Notes: generated by a model not told the origin, from the letters alone. A DNA stretch of 64,000 bases from Polytrichum commune (GCA_950295325.1 OX485806.1:14818001-14882000); one strand, 5' to 3'; shown: positions 46,520 through 58,845, numbered from the stretch's first letter. Numbers and translations are program-made.

Positions 46520-47201
46520 TTTATTCTATTTGGTTGAAGGGCCATTTGTCTATATAGGGTATTATATTTTTTGCATGAGAGATGAGTGCGCTTACATATT
46601 CTTTTTCTATGTAGATTTTCAAGTTGCAGACTAAGCCGTCATGTTGTGTGGATAGATGGCCAATACAATGTGGGTTATTCTGCTCCTCGTTTGGCCAATT
46701 TATTAGCCTCGTCATTTCCAACAATGTTTGTGTGCGCTTCAACTTTGCATATGGTGATATTGTGGTGGGAGGTTTTTAGCCTATTTACTATTCGGGTTAT
46801 GAAAATCTTATCTAGGTGGTTATAATGGGAGGATGGGTTTCTTATTTGGTTAAGGAGAAGATACATGATGTTGAGTATATCTGTGAATATGAATGTATCC
46901 GTTGGGAATGTTTTGATGTGTTTTGCAGCAATCAAGAGTGCGTATATTATGCACTGAGAATATTGGGGTATCTAGGTAGGCGAGCAACGATATTGACTTG
47001 TAGTGGTCCATTGGAAACTCCAACTCCTGCAATATTGCGTTTATTTTCTCCATCCGGTGGTGTGAATGAGCCATCCCTATAGTAGGATTGGGTGGGTGGG
47101 AAGTGTAGGGGAAGGATTGATGTTATAAGTGAAGGGAAGGGGAGGGGTGTTGGCGCGCGTTGGGTTGGTGGTGAGGGGGCGGGGGTTGGGCTTTGTGCCA
47201 T
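46520..47201 (-). pseudogene. LINE remnant: ribonuclease H domain
   Basis: Read on the minus strand, YYRDGSFTPPDGENK and a stretch ending RLPRYPNILSA at 46947-47100 match the first strands of LINE RNase H, where YTDGS is usual (Asp before Gly kept, Thr changed to Arg). After a frame change, FTDILNIMYLLLNQIRNP and ICKVEAHTNIVGNDEANKLA with KRG at 46675-46935 match the second Asp strand and the terminal HTNI.GNDEAD motif, with Asn for the last Asp. Stops and a shift make it non-functional. It differs from the 8-kb LINE, which has no visible RNase H. Confidence 0.7.
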
Positions 47202-47255
47202 GCTTTAGGCATTTTGATGTGTGCTCTATTTGTATGGGGGGTGGGTGTGGTGGGG

Positions 47256-47370
47256 TAAGGTAGAGGGTGCTTAAACCAACACTTTAAGCTATTGCACATA
47301 GATATGGCTATGTGGTTGATATATAAAAAATATATTCATATTAGCTTTGGGCTAAACATAGATACCAAGA
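47256..47370 (+). repeat. Family E left end
   Basis: AAGGTAGAGGGTGCTTAAAC and the next 95 bp ('ggctatgtggttgatat', 'gggctaaacatag') repeat the left part of 10357-11139. The matching right end was not found downstream. Confidence 0.6.
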
Positions 47371-47524
47371 AAGAAAAAATATTTTTAGTCTCAACACCTT
47401 TGAATGTGGAGCCTAAATGAATACCTTCCCCAAGTGCATTTTATAAGGGTTTTGAAATGCATGATCCTTATTTCAAAATGCTAACATGCTCAAGTTTTAA
47501 GTACATCCCTCGGATAGTCACTTT

Positions 47525-48290
47525 GACGAATCACATAGTCGCCAATAAACCATTGTTCATGCTCTATTTAATATACGGAATGTGATATAAAAATAAATCG
47601 GAGAAGCACAACACCAAATGAAGCCATTCAAGCAATCATGTTGTTATTGATTGTTCCCTCCACGTACATTACATAATGGCGCAAGATAAAGTTGATGTTG
47701 TTTGTATATGGAGGTAGCACTGAACAACTATGAGATTTGGTGTTTAGGGTTTAGGGTTTAGGAGTTAGGGTTATAACACATTGACTTACTGATGAGAAGA
47801 GTCTTATAGGAAGGTTATAGTAAAGACGATTTTGATTATGTTAATTTGTTATTTGGGACGTTTAAACGTGATATATTGATTGGTCTTTTGTTTATTCAAA
47901 TAACATTTCATGTTGTGCATATTATTAGGGGTTAGGGGTCCAACTTTGGATGTTTTGCTCACTTTAGGGAATCACATAGTCGCCAATAAACCATGGTTCG
48001 TGATGTATTTAATATATGGAATGTGATATAAAAGTAAATCGGAGAAGCACAACATCAAATGAAGCCATTCAAGCAATCATGGAGAAAGATATAGCAGATG
48101 TTGTTTGTATAATATGAAGAAGAGTCTAATAGGAAGGTTATAGTAAATATAATCTTGATCATGTTAATATGTTATTTGGGACGTTTAAACATGATATACT
48201 AATTGGTTTTGTATTTAGTCAATACATATTTCATGTTGTGGATGTTATAAGGGTTTAGGGTCAAACTTTGGATCTTTTGCTCACACACAT
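47525..48290 (+). repeat. Tandem duplication of about 320-445 bp
   Basis: 47525-47640 and 47805-47960 recur in order at 47970-48091 and 48129-48285. Shared blocks are 'aatcacatagtcgccaataa', 'aagccattcaagcaatcatg', 'aggaaggttatagtaaa' and 'tgttatttgggacgttt'. The first unit has about 125 extra bp that include three TTTAGGG units near 47741-47764. Confidence 0.75.
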
Positions 48291-49080
48291 TAGTAAACTT
48301 GAAGTGAATTTGAGGATGTATTCAAATATCATTGAAAGATTGAACTAAAAAGCGTCACTGGTAGTTAGTATCCCCTTAACGACGTCCACATACGTTCGTC
48401 ATTGCCACACTTGCATGCGAGATAATAGAGCAATGTTGTAGAATTAAGGGTTTAGGGATGATAACATATTATGTTTAAAAGCTTTTGTCACTTGCATTGC
48501 TGCAAATTGAAATTTGGAACAATAAATGAACTTTGTCATGACATCATTTGTTTTCAATATTAATAATTCCTCATGCAAGGATCTTAACAACTACTTTAAC
48601 TATTGTATGTAATGACTCTTACCATAAGGCGTTACACAATGTTTAGACTTCTTTTGTCTACATATTGGTTAAAAAATACCGTAATGTTTGAGTTCAAGTA
48701 GATTAATATCATGATTTAATATGTATATGATGCATTAGAGTGACATTGTAGAAGTCTTTGTTCTAAATCATTTATCACAAACCTTTTCTCATCATGACAC
48801 TTGAAATAATTAATGTGGCTGCCACCCTTCCTAAGTTCCTCCCAATGGCACATGTCATATCCACAAAATAAAATAAAATAAATATCCACTTTACTTTCAA
48901 TACACATTGTCAATATACACTAAGTCAGATGACGGCTGGGGTATCCGAGGGCATTGAAAGATGCGCATTTTCTATAATTAACAAAAAAAGGGAAATTATG
49001 TCAGGAGGTTTGAAATAACCTCTGTAGGAGAACAAGGCGGGAAAGACATCCAATGAGGAATTCGGGGAAGCGGAGGTGGA
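48291..49080. other. AT-rich interval before the transposase promoter
   Basis: No gene or repeat recognised. Composition changes from strongly AT-rich to balanced near 48940, which may mark the edge of the DUF7869 element. Confidence 0.35.
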
Positions 49081-49083
49081 TAG

Positions 49084-49089
49084 TATAAA
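49084..49089 (+). promoter_or_regulatory. TATA box, probable transposase promoter
   Basis: TATAAA in a GC-rich setting (GTATAAAGGGGCGG), about 200 bp before the palindrome array and 960 bp before the first ATG of the DUF7869 frame. The position fits a promoter with a long leader. A splice acceptor context (GTGTGTAG) just before that ATG allows a leader intron. Confidence 0.4.
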
Positions 49090-49294
49090 GGGGCGGACCC
49101 CCCGGAGAGGCGGTCATTTTTTGCTCTTCTCCCACTTTTGAATTCATAGAGAGAACTCTCAGTCGGAGCTATACTTCAAGGTTTGTGCATGAGCACCTAT
49201 CCACATCATGCAAGCCCACTGCGAAGTTCGCAATGAGCTCAAATTCAACACACCTCGCAATTTCCGCCGCATTATACACCGGATTTTGCGGTGT

Positions 49295-49844
49295 GTTTGG
49301 GTCGGTCAACCCAAACCCCTCCACTAGTGTCGGCGGGTTCAACTTGTAGTATGACCCTTATAAAGTTTGGGTGGGTCGACCCAAACCCCTACCCCATTGT
49401 GGGCGGTTTCAATATGACCTTTCAGAAGGTTTGGGTCCGTCGATCCAAACTTTTTCGCAGATCGTGAACGAATTGTTAATGGCCCTTAACCCATGTACTC
49501 ATAAGGTTTGGATGGCCTGAGTACGAACCTAAACCCATCATATTCCAAGGTTTGGGTCGACCGACCCAAACCCCTACCCAGTGTGGGTGGATTTACCTTG
49601 AGAAAGTTTGGGTCGGTCGACCCAAACCCCTACCCCAATATGGGGGGTTTTAGTTTGACCATGAGAAGGTTTGGGTCGGTCGACCCAAACTGTTTCCCAC
49701 AGCGTGAACGAATTGTGAATGGCCCTGAACCCATCATGGTACAAGGTTTGAGTCGGTCGACCGAAACTCGACCCCATCCCATGGGTGAGCTTTGGATGGC
49801 CCTCAATCCATGCTGCCACAGGGTTTAGATCGGTCGACCCAAAC
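49295..49844. repeat. Array of eight or nine 22-bp palindromes upstream of the transposase
   Basis: The motif is GTTTGGGTCG, a 2-nt centre, then CGACCCAAAC, so the arms are perfect inverse copies. Copies start at 49295, 49365, 49429, 49505 (badly degraded), 49550, 49606, 49669, 49746 and 49823. Spacing is 45-77 bp. The copies at 49606 and 49669 are perfect with centre GT. The copy at 49550 is perfect with centre AC, that is, inverted. The linkers also repeat: 'cgtgaacgaattg', 'tggccct' with 'aacccat', and 'ccctacccc'. No such palindrome was noticed elsewhere in the window. Confidence 0.9.
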
Positions 49845-50044
49845 CCCCCTCCAAAATATTTTGTAGCATATTTTTTGGACTGCCGCACAGTATTGGGAAT
49901 TCACATTGTAATTGTGTTGCACATGTCTTGGGCCTCGGTGTCCCCAATGATCATGATGTCTCGCATTTTCCAATATTTGATTCTTTTGGACCCTTACATT
50001 GTGTCCATGTTTGTTGAGATTTCATGTGCATGTGTGTAGGCGCA

Positions 50045-53000
50045 ATGGAAGGAGTTGGTAGAACAGGTGATTCCTTCTTTGAAGACATGGACACCACCCA
50101 ATCTGCATCTGGGGAAGAGCTAGACATTGTCGGGGAGGATAGTTTTCATGACAGTGCAGATGAAGGTCATTTGGGAGGTCCTTCGTCATCTGCATTTTTT
50201 TGTCCCATTGTGGAATGTGCGGGGCTTTTACGAGCTTTATGGGTGAATTTGGATGTGATACTTGTTAATGACAATGGAGTTGCTGTGGCGGAGGGTATTT
50301 GTTGTAACACCCATTCATAAGATTGCATTGATGAAAATCCCCTTGGCACCGAGGACGTTGAAGTTGTTATATTGGAATCACTCGTACATTCCGAAGTGAA
50401 TCCAATTCATAGGTTCTCTTTACGTAGGTGGCCGCTGAGGAATGTGACGATTGAGGGGGTTAGCTTGCATGACCATAAGCGATGATACATCCAAATCCAA
50501 CACGAGCTCCAAACAAACATTCGGCCACGCAAAGTCCTACGGAAGTACGATACATCGGCACGTCCTACTCCGTCTGTAAATGAGTGAGTCTACTACTCCG
50601 TCTGTAAGGAGTCTACTAGAGAAGTTGCCACAAATGATTGTTATGTACATCGTTGTTGCCAATTGTTCCCAAGGGATAAATTGAAGGCCATCCGCGAAGA
50701 AATGTGCCTTGGAAATTTCCGTCTAAGATCCACCAAAAAACTTGATATCTATAGGGCGATACATGTGCACGGAGCTGGTCGCAAGGTCATCACCATTGAG
50801 AGCATAGACGTGTGTTGTACGGCATGGTACACCATTCACAGTGTGTCGAAAGTGGAATTTTATAGACAAGCCGCGTATGCCAAGGAAGGCCGCCGGTCCC
50901 GTCATCATCGGAACATAGGCTTAAAAAAACCTAGGGAAGCAACGAGGTAAGCAACAGCTACTCTGGCAACCATCATTGTCCCCTTTGCCAATGCAATGCC
51001 GCCAAAAACATGCACATTCGCAACCGGTGAAAAGGTTGTGGAGAAGGTTCTTCCCACGGGCACAAAATGCAAAAAATATATTGTTGGACGTGAACGCAGT
51101 TGGCGAGAAGGTTGGATTGGACCCAATTTCGTTGTCAAAACTGAGTGCAATCAAAAAATCAAACTTTAGCGAATACATCATAAAAATACGAGGCGACAAA
51201 TTTGCCCGTTGTTCCAAATGCTAGAAGTTGAAACGCCTTCGAGATGCACACACGATGGGGATAGAATCCAATGCAACACATCAAATGAATTATTTCAAGT
51301 ATGTGAACATGCAAGAGGTACACCGTAATGATTACTACACAAATAAAGCTTTATCCATCTCCAGGCCTTTGGAGGTCTTAACAATCATCTATGACAAAAT
51401 GGACCATGCCAAAACAGCCTTACCATGTTTTGCAAATCGAATAAAAACCACATATGGTTTTTTAAAGCTACCTGTATCGGTTATAGGTGAATTTGAAAAC
51501 AATTGCATTGCATTACCTAAACACAATTTTGTGCTTTTAGGTTTGTATTTGGGCATGGATGTACACCATGTGAATTTTTTTGTGTTATAGTTGAATATTA
51601 AACCATTGGGTTGGCATTGCAGGAATGATTGCACATGGACATAGTGATGTCAAGTATGCTCATTATGCTCTTGATTTGTATCATGCGGACTCAAACCACA
51701 CGATAGGGTCATTTACAAAGCTTTTATGTGATTTGGAGAAACCACCGTCCTATTCGTCAAGATTGTTATTTGAAAACTCGGGGTCAACACCTCTATATGA
51801 AGCGGTCTTGGATGGAAAAGATGTATGCCTGCACTCGTTGCCGGAGCCACCAAGTGAAGATGTGATTGCCACGAATTTGCCCCCAACTCTGCGTGTCCAA
51901 TTAGACAATTGTGCCAGGGACAATAAAAGTAGATATGTTTTTGCATATTGGTCGTTGCTAGTTGCAAAAGGCATTTTCAAGGAAGTGTTTGTGTCATTTT
52001 TGTTGGTAGGTCACACGCACGATGATATTGATCCATCTTTTGGGCAGTGGAGCATGAAGTTGCGCGAGGAGGATTTTCCAACAATCCTATTGTTAATGAA
52101 GTCGTACATGGATTTGGAAAATATTCCCGTCATCCCCCATATGATCGAGGAGGTTCCCGACTTCAAGGCATTTATAGAACCGTATATTCAAAGCGGAGCT
52201 CACCGATTGATCGGGCATACGAAGGCACAACAATTTTGTTTCTACATGCGTGACGATGGTGTCCCCGCCATGCAATACAAGTTGTTGTGCACGACACAAG
52301 ACTGGAGCCTACCTGAGGGTCTCCTTGTATGGCGCGTTGATGGGGAGGGAAGGACGATGTTGCCAGACGAAGAGCCTAAACCTTGCAAACCAATACACAT
52401 GAAGAATTTAGAGGATATTGATAAAGACATATCATACTTCATATAATATTGGGAGAGTTTGAGGGTATCGGATGTTGGTGGATCATGTTGGCTTTGTTAC
52501 GGAAGTTGGATACAGTATTGGGTACATGTTCGTGGCGCCTTGGCAACCCTTCATCAAGATACACCCCTTATTTTGAGGCATGAGTTTTGGCCACAAACAC
52601 GTGTCAATGTACAAGCTTCGGAGGTTAGTCTTTTGGGAAATGAAGAGGTTCGAGAGGAGTTTGATGTGGACGACCATTACGTGGGCCCTGCTAGTAGTCG
52701 TCCCCCACCATCTTTTCACATTGCAGTGGATCGTCATGAAGGCTATATGCTTATTTTGCGTCCTGGAGATGAGACATATGCGAAGCCAGTGTGGGTGGCA
52801 AGAGCTTTGTCCAAACCAAATTTTGTAACTTCCAGCCCTCATTTTCGACAAATACAAGTGGAGTACTACCGACGACAACACGGAATGAAGATGTGATTCG
52901 GCATTATACAGGCTGGGATACAAACCCTAACTTTTGGTGGAAGGTGGATTCTGAGCACGGTCCATCTTGGGTAGATACAGATTCCATATTCATAGCATGG

Positions 53001-53108
53001 AAACCACGGAAAAATCATAGTAGATCAGTGTCCATCCCTCAAAATTACATAACTTTTATAAAAGACAACCTTGCTCGGATCGCACAAGAAGCAACCCACG
53101 TTGAATGA
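50045..53108 (+). pseudogene. Decayed DUF7869-type transposase gene
   Basis: The reading frame follows the DUF7869 family (RNase H-like, transposon-borne, common in non-seed plants, algae and invertebrates), broken by defects. An acidic N-terminus starts at 50045. CYVHRCCQLFP and the VCCTAWYTIHSVSKVEFYR block lie around 50640-50870. FARCSKC and LKRLRDAHT lie near 51200. YDKMDHAKTALP lies at 51390. GHSDVKYAHYALDLYHADSN starts near 51637. LDNCARDNK and FLLVGHTHDDID lie at 51900-52032, probably the catalytic region. A C-terminal GDETYAKPVWVARAL and HYTGWDTNPNFWW module follows. Defects include in-frame stops at 50318, 50483, 50585, 50948, 51222 and 52444, a frame change near 51060-51090 and another near 52880. 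A possible intron lies at about 51568-51620. Inactive; the family name is from recalled motifs. Confidence 0.75.
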
Positions 53109-53900
53109 GAAGTTGGTAGGATTATGTTAGCATGACTATAGTTTCATATGTAATTCTAGCAATATATATTACTCATATGTGTACTCTTCAAAATTGGGGC
53201 AGAGTTTGGGTTGAACTTACGAATGCTATATTGTTTGGGGTTGGATGAATATCCATTTATTATATTTCAAAACGAATGTGAAGTTCATCTTATCATTAAG
53301 TTTGGGACTAAATTGTCGATTGAAGAAATATGCATTTATTACATGCACTTTATATGTTGCAATGTCTATATTTTATTGATCATGCTAATAATAGAAACCA
53401 TTTTATATGTTTTTTGGGTGAATCTTGTTTGGAGTGCTCTACCCAATGTGTTTTTGTTGATGAAGTTGGTGTCGAGTACTCTACCATATGTGCTTATGTC
53501 CGCACATCATAAATTTGGGATATTAGAACATATAATATATTTGAGATTGTTGATAATATAGTTTCGGGCATCTTCATGTTGTTTGATCTATATATTAATT
53601 TGAGACTAGAGAAAGTCTCAAATTAACGAATATAGTGTTAGTAGGGCAATTTTCTTCTTGTAAAAATACCTAGGTAGTCTTGCGATTCTTTGAAGTTAGT
53701 GGATCTGTATCATCTTGATAAACTGGACACAAAAGTTATAGAATATTATATTGTCTCTAGATGTGTTGGATAACCTTTATATGAGATGAATATTATAGAT
53801 GGAATGTTCAAGGTCAATACTGACTGTATTTTAAATGAATATTGGCCCTTAATTTGTGATACTAGAGGACAATCTACCTTTACAACTTATGATTCTCAAT
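53109..53900. other. AT-rich 3' flank of the transposase, with a hairpin
   Basis: Very AT-rich sequence; the frame at 53211-53561 looks fortuitous. A hairpin with arms TTAATTTGAGACT and AGTCTCAAATTAA lies at 53595-53626. No terminal inverted repeat matching the 49-kb side was recognised. Confidence 0.4.
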
Positions 53901-53909
53901 GTGAAATTG

Positions 53910-54900
53910 TCGCGCACCTCTCCATGAGGAGTGCCCGCAACACCATGGGCATAAGGGGGACCCCGGAGTGACACCCGGGACTTGTGACACCATTGGTGAG
54001 AGGGCCCAAGTGATCCAAGGGTGGGTGAGGGCCCCAGGCGTTGAGAATACCTCCCACCCACAGAGTCACGAAGGTAAGGCCATGAACTACGAGTAGCTTA
54101 TGGCGTCAGGATTCTAGAATCTTCAAGGACACCTCAATCGGAGGTATGAGCTAGGACATATGGCTATTAGAGTGGGGCGCTGCCTAGGGATAGTGCCCTG
54201 GGACAACGGTGACCTGGGAATGGCGCCTGGGACTGCCAAGGTTTAAACAGGCAAAACTTCCTCAACACTTGCCTGAATGAGGCAAGTGAGAGGTCCATCA
54301 ACATCTACGCAAAGAGGAGATGTCAATAAAGTGGTCGCTTGATAGCATCATGGATCATATGTAGAAGTTATGATGGTATGGAGCTGCTAGGGGGTTCTAG
54401 CCCGAGCGGCTAAGGGAAAATGTCTACTTGGCCCCAACCCTTGTAGAGAGACAAAATGATACTTGACAATGGGGTAGGGCCCCTGTCCAAAGTCCTAGAG
54501 GCTTATATGGGTGAGGCGGCTTAGCTGACCGACCCCACCCGGAGCATATTTGGCAATTTGCTTCAGGTTGTTGTAGTGTTGTTTTGGCAACACGATGATC
54601 AACTCAAGAATGGATTTTCATAGATGGTAGTCCACATTAACCATTGGCTAACTACTAAGGGGAGAGTCCCGAATGCATGTGTAGGAGGGTTTGGTGACCA
54701 AGTCATGAGCTTGTCCATAGGTCTACGGTATTGAGAGCTAACCATGCATGTGCGTGGGATGTGGAGGTTAGTGCTCGTGGCACTTGCTAGAGTTGGAAAG
54801 CGGTCAAGCCAACTGAAGGAAAGCTAGCAAGGGTCGCAACAAAATCGTGAGATAGCAATGTGACAAAGATTTTATTTGCGACCTTCCAAAATAAGTTTGA
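53910..54900. other. GC-rich non-coding block of possible LTR origin
   Basis: An abrupt rise in GC, with local repeats of 'gtgacaccattgg' and 'cctgggactgcc' character, and no open frame on either strand. It resembles the untranslated part of a retroelement, but no paired LTR, primer-binding site or polypurine tract was found. Confidence 0.3.
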
Positions 54901-55659
54901 AATAAGTAATGTGTTTTTAATAATTTGTAGTAAGTAATATATATAGATAGAAATATGTAGATCACATAAGCTTATAGGAGGCGTTCCTATGCAAGGACAA
55001 TTTGTATAAAGAGCTATGAGCTTTCCAAGTTGTTGCTAAGGAGTGTACGAAGATCTGTTATTTGGCAAGAAATAGATAGAATTTGCCTAAGAATCTTTAC
55101 AATCTTTTTTTCTTTATTCACCACATTCGCACACTGTACAATTTAAACGCCACCGATCCACCTAGGGGTAACAAATAACACCTCTTTGGCCACCTTTCAA
55201 CTGATGTGACATACATGAATACAACTATGGGTAAACGAAACTGGTTGTGATGACCATGTGGATAAGTATGTTCCGGAATGCCACCTTTATATGTGCCCTA
55301 TACCTAGGGGGTCAAAAACAACAATATTGGAAACATCACCCGGCTTTTGACTTGACCATCAAGAATGCACCAACTACTTGCAACCACCATCTACAAGTGA
55401 CCATATCCACTGTAATTATAGCAACCCATCAGGGTTGATTTGGACATGTGTTCCTCTTGTGTTATAGCAAACTCTACACACTGGTCTTATGTTCAAGCCA
55501 ACTTTTGGCTTCAAAAATTCACAACAATTTCATTTTAAGGAATAAAATTATACAAAAATTGCAACCCTCATGAATTTTATTCTCCTACACAGGAAAATTT
55601 TGCACCACCTTATACTTCTCCAAATTTGGCGTAGAATGTCTTAAGTGATCGGTTATGGG

Positions 55660-55805
55660 CGCCTCTACTCTATATTCGAGAACTACATAATAACGCTTGT
55701 AGTTATGAACGGACATCAAAAACACACATAGCACAAGGAGATTGGACTATGAGCTCAAATTACATCCATTGTTCACGTTTCATGATCCTTAACATCGCAA
55801 GTAGA
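55660..55805. repeat. Dispersed repeat family B, copy 8 (partial)
   Basis: Keeps 'cttgtagttatgaacggaca', 'aaggagattggactatgagc' and 'catgatcctta'. Confidence 0.4.
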
Positions 55806-57600
55806 AAATGTCTATATTATCACTTTAAGCTTTTTTTATTGAATTTTTTAAAAATTAAAAAAAACAATCTACGCTTCGACCTCCTACAACTTTTGTATTA
55901 ATTCAAGTCCAATTCTGAAACTCATTTTTCACGGTTCTCTAGTGCTACCTGCATGAGACGACCATACAGGTGTACAGGTGGCATCTATTGTCTGATGACG
56001 TGGAAATCCTACGTGGCATGTGTATTGACTGTAATATCATGTGCATTGTACTGTGTACAATTCTTGGTACATTACTCTGCCAACATGTCCACAGATTCTT
56101 GCACATGTCTACGCATGTATGGGATCACACTCACATGCCAACACCAACAGCGACAAAATATCATTTAAACCATGTTATCATCATCAAATATTAGTATTAT
56201 TTTATAGATGTCAAACCAGTCACAATAATGTCTTCACAGCGGCGGCTCCTCTTCCTCTTCCTCTTCCTCTTCCCCGAATCACTTTGCAACTTCATACAGG
56301 ATTTGGAGTCCTGGCAAATTTATTCCTTAGAATTTCATCACCCCCACAGGCCTGGTATGAATTTCATCACCCTGGAGCTTTAGCTGCTTCACTACTGTTG
56401 CGGATTGTCCAAGAGTGCATGGAGCATAAACGATAAGACTTGCTTTACAAGGTGTCTGGATATCAATAACTCCTTAGCCTTACTCTGGCTGCTACTTTAT
56501 TTTCCCAGGAAATGTTTCTTGGGTTGCTCTTGGGGGGGATTCTGTCAGCAAGTTCAGTGTTTTAGTTTTTTCTGGCATGGTTTGTGTATGAATGTGTTAT
56601 ATGATCTGAGACCAGAATCTGGGGATTACTTCTTGATTATAAGGCAGTGCACCCGACTTGGATTCAAGTCTCGTGCTTTCTCAAGCATCGCAACGTGGTA
56701 GACTGCAAATTTTAGCCAACTACATTGCAATTTGTTGCTGGTAGTAGACTTGTAGTGGGGACTAATTTCAAAGGTTTCAATTCCTGGAGAATCATGGTGA
56801 CTTTTAGGTTAATTACATCATACTCCCAGACCATAAATAATTGTCGACTTGCAGAATATATATGTTTTTGCCTGCAATCCTTATAAGATTCTTCTTTTAA
56901 TTAATGAGGTCATGTGCACATCATCAGTGGCTCCTGGAACAGGCTGTAGATTTTTTATGGCTCTAATTTCATCCGGGCCACAAGCGTGCTATTTATCCAT
57001 CAAGACATCATTTTACTGCTTGAATGTTGTATGAACAAAAGTTTCGGATGGTATTGATTGCCTTGGAAGCTGTGACCAATCATTCCTTCATGAAGAGTTA
57101 GTGATTCTAATTCGCTTTTGTGAATGAATCCATTCCAGTCTCCTTCAGCATTCTTCACTCATCAGAATGTGGGTAGAGTGCAATTTTCTTAAGCCTCTTC
57201 TTGTTAACCTCATCCACCCACATTCTGATTCAGGATTTGCTAGGATCTATAAAGTTTTTTTAGTTGCAGACTGACTCAGAGCTAGCCTGTCTAATGTGGT
57301 TTTCTTTTTCTTTTTTTGTTTTCTAAAGAGTGGCTCAACTTGTAGGTTAAGAAGTCCATCATCATGCGAATGATATACTCCCAGATCACCACAAACATTT
57401 GTCAACTTACATCTATGCTGTGACTCATTCGATATATACACACAGCTTGAATAACATAATCTCTTTTTCCAAGTAGATTGAGCTCTCTTACACTGATGAA
57501 TCTGAAGATAATAATTCCAAGATAGTAAGGGAAAAGAATGAGCGATTGTTATAACTTTCTGGTCTCATAAGTTCACCAATTCATTCGTATATCTGAATTC
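55806..57600. other. Possible exon-bearing interval, unresolved
   Basis: Contains a CTCTTC microsatellite at about 56237-56270 and several short frames. Composition is more balanced than in neighbouring intergenic DNA. Nothing can be assembled with confidence. Confidence 0.25.
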
Positions 57601-57708
57601 AATAGTAGTAACTGCAATTCTTTCAGTTGATAAATCATACTGCTTTCCTCAAAGTAGTTAACTCCCGATTGCATTTTGAAATGATTCATCATCAATCTCA
57701 GCTGCAGG

Positions 57709-57857
57709 TTAAATTACATAATAGCTATTTTATGGATATTGTCTCCAACTCCAAAAGGCCTGATCGTGTGTATGTCTCTCTGCTGGGTTCCAGATTGCCC
57801 AAGAAGTCGATCGGACAGTTCGCTACTCCGCCAAAAGGTGTGAACAATCAATCTTAA
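57709..57857 (+). CDS. Possible terminal exon (unrecognised)
   Basis: After an AG acceptor context (GCTGCAG), a frame reads VKLHNSYFMDIVSNSK then RPDRVYVSLLGSRLPKKSIG and ends with TAA at 57855. The hydrophilic, basic text could be the end of a small gene in the 56-57.8 kb interval. No family is recognised and no upstream exon is certain. Confidence 0.2.
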
Positions 57858-57960
57858 ACCCTAGCCACTTTAGTTTACGGAAAGTGCTTGTTGGAGAGGT
57901 TGAAATCTTGTAACGTCAGGGTGGCAACTCTATAGTCCTGTTCCAGAGCAGTTGTTTCTA

Positions 57961-57999
57961 AATCATTTCGGATACTTCTAATAAGTATCCGAAATGATT
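57961..57999. repeat. Perfect 17-bp hairpin
   Basis: The arm AATCATTTCGGATACTT (57961-57977) is exactly complementary to 57983-57999, with a 5-nt loop. The flank 'ttgtttctaaatc' resembles 44445-44460 after a family E end, so it may belong to a family E-related element. Confidence 0.8.
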
Positions 58000-58845
58000 A
58001 TTGATTTCACAAAAATGCGGCATTAATCTAGGAACCCATTTCAGATGCAAATTGTGTCTAAATTATGAAAAGTTTGCACTTATAATTGTCATTTGTAAAC
58101 CCAACCTTAAAGGCAATTTTTTTCCAAAAAGAATCACAAATCATATGAACTTTCTGGATGACACATCTTATGAATAAGTGAACAAATATTGTCATGGATG
58201 ATGGGTGAATTCATTTATTGGCCAAAACCCTACCTTCTCTTGTCAGCAACTTCTGATGAAATATTATCATGGATGATTGAAATTTGGATGGAAAACCACC
58301 TGGTAAGTGACAGTTATTGCAACACTGTAAATCTATAATCCCCCCAAAAAATCACAAGGAATGACACATATGTTGGGTTAACATTGACTGTAGGTGACAC
58401 TATACCGCGGTTTACAATTAGTATTGAGCAAGACAATATCATAATACTAAATCAGTGATAGCAGAATCAGTGATACTAAATATCATATTTAGTGTAGCTA
58501 TCAAACCACATTTCTAAAAGAACAATACATAAAATCTCTTGGCTTAAATTCTAGTCCTCACAAATCATGTTTCATATTGTAAAAGAAACTCCAAACTCGA
58601 TGCTTCCTCAAAATGACATAGCAGCTCCAACCCACATTCTAAAACACAGTGCCCCCCTGCGAGTGTTGCTGCAGAGAGTTGCCACCTTGTTAAGATTGTA
58701 ATCGTCGGGCATGGCTTGTCGGTTTTAAATCTCTGATCTTATAAACTCTCCTCCAGGAAATTCCCCAGTAATCTCTATCTGTGACTGAATCAACAGAAAC
58801 TTTGGCAATAATTCCATGGGTTGACGAACGAAAACAAGGAACTTA

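Noticed and set aside
49295-49844. CRISPR-like reading of the palindrome array
   Set aside because: Spacers are repeated and irregular, the setting is eukaryotic with introns, and no cas genes are present.
53211-53561. 116-codon hydrophobic frame after the transposase
   Set aside because: Very AT-rich sequence yields hydrophobic frames by chance; no start context or domain.
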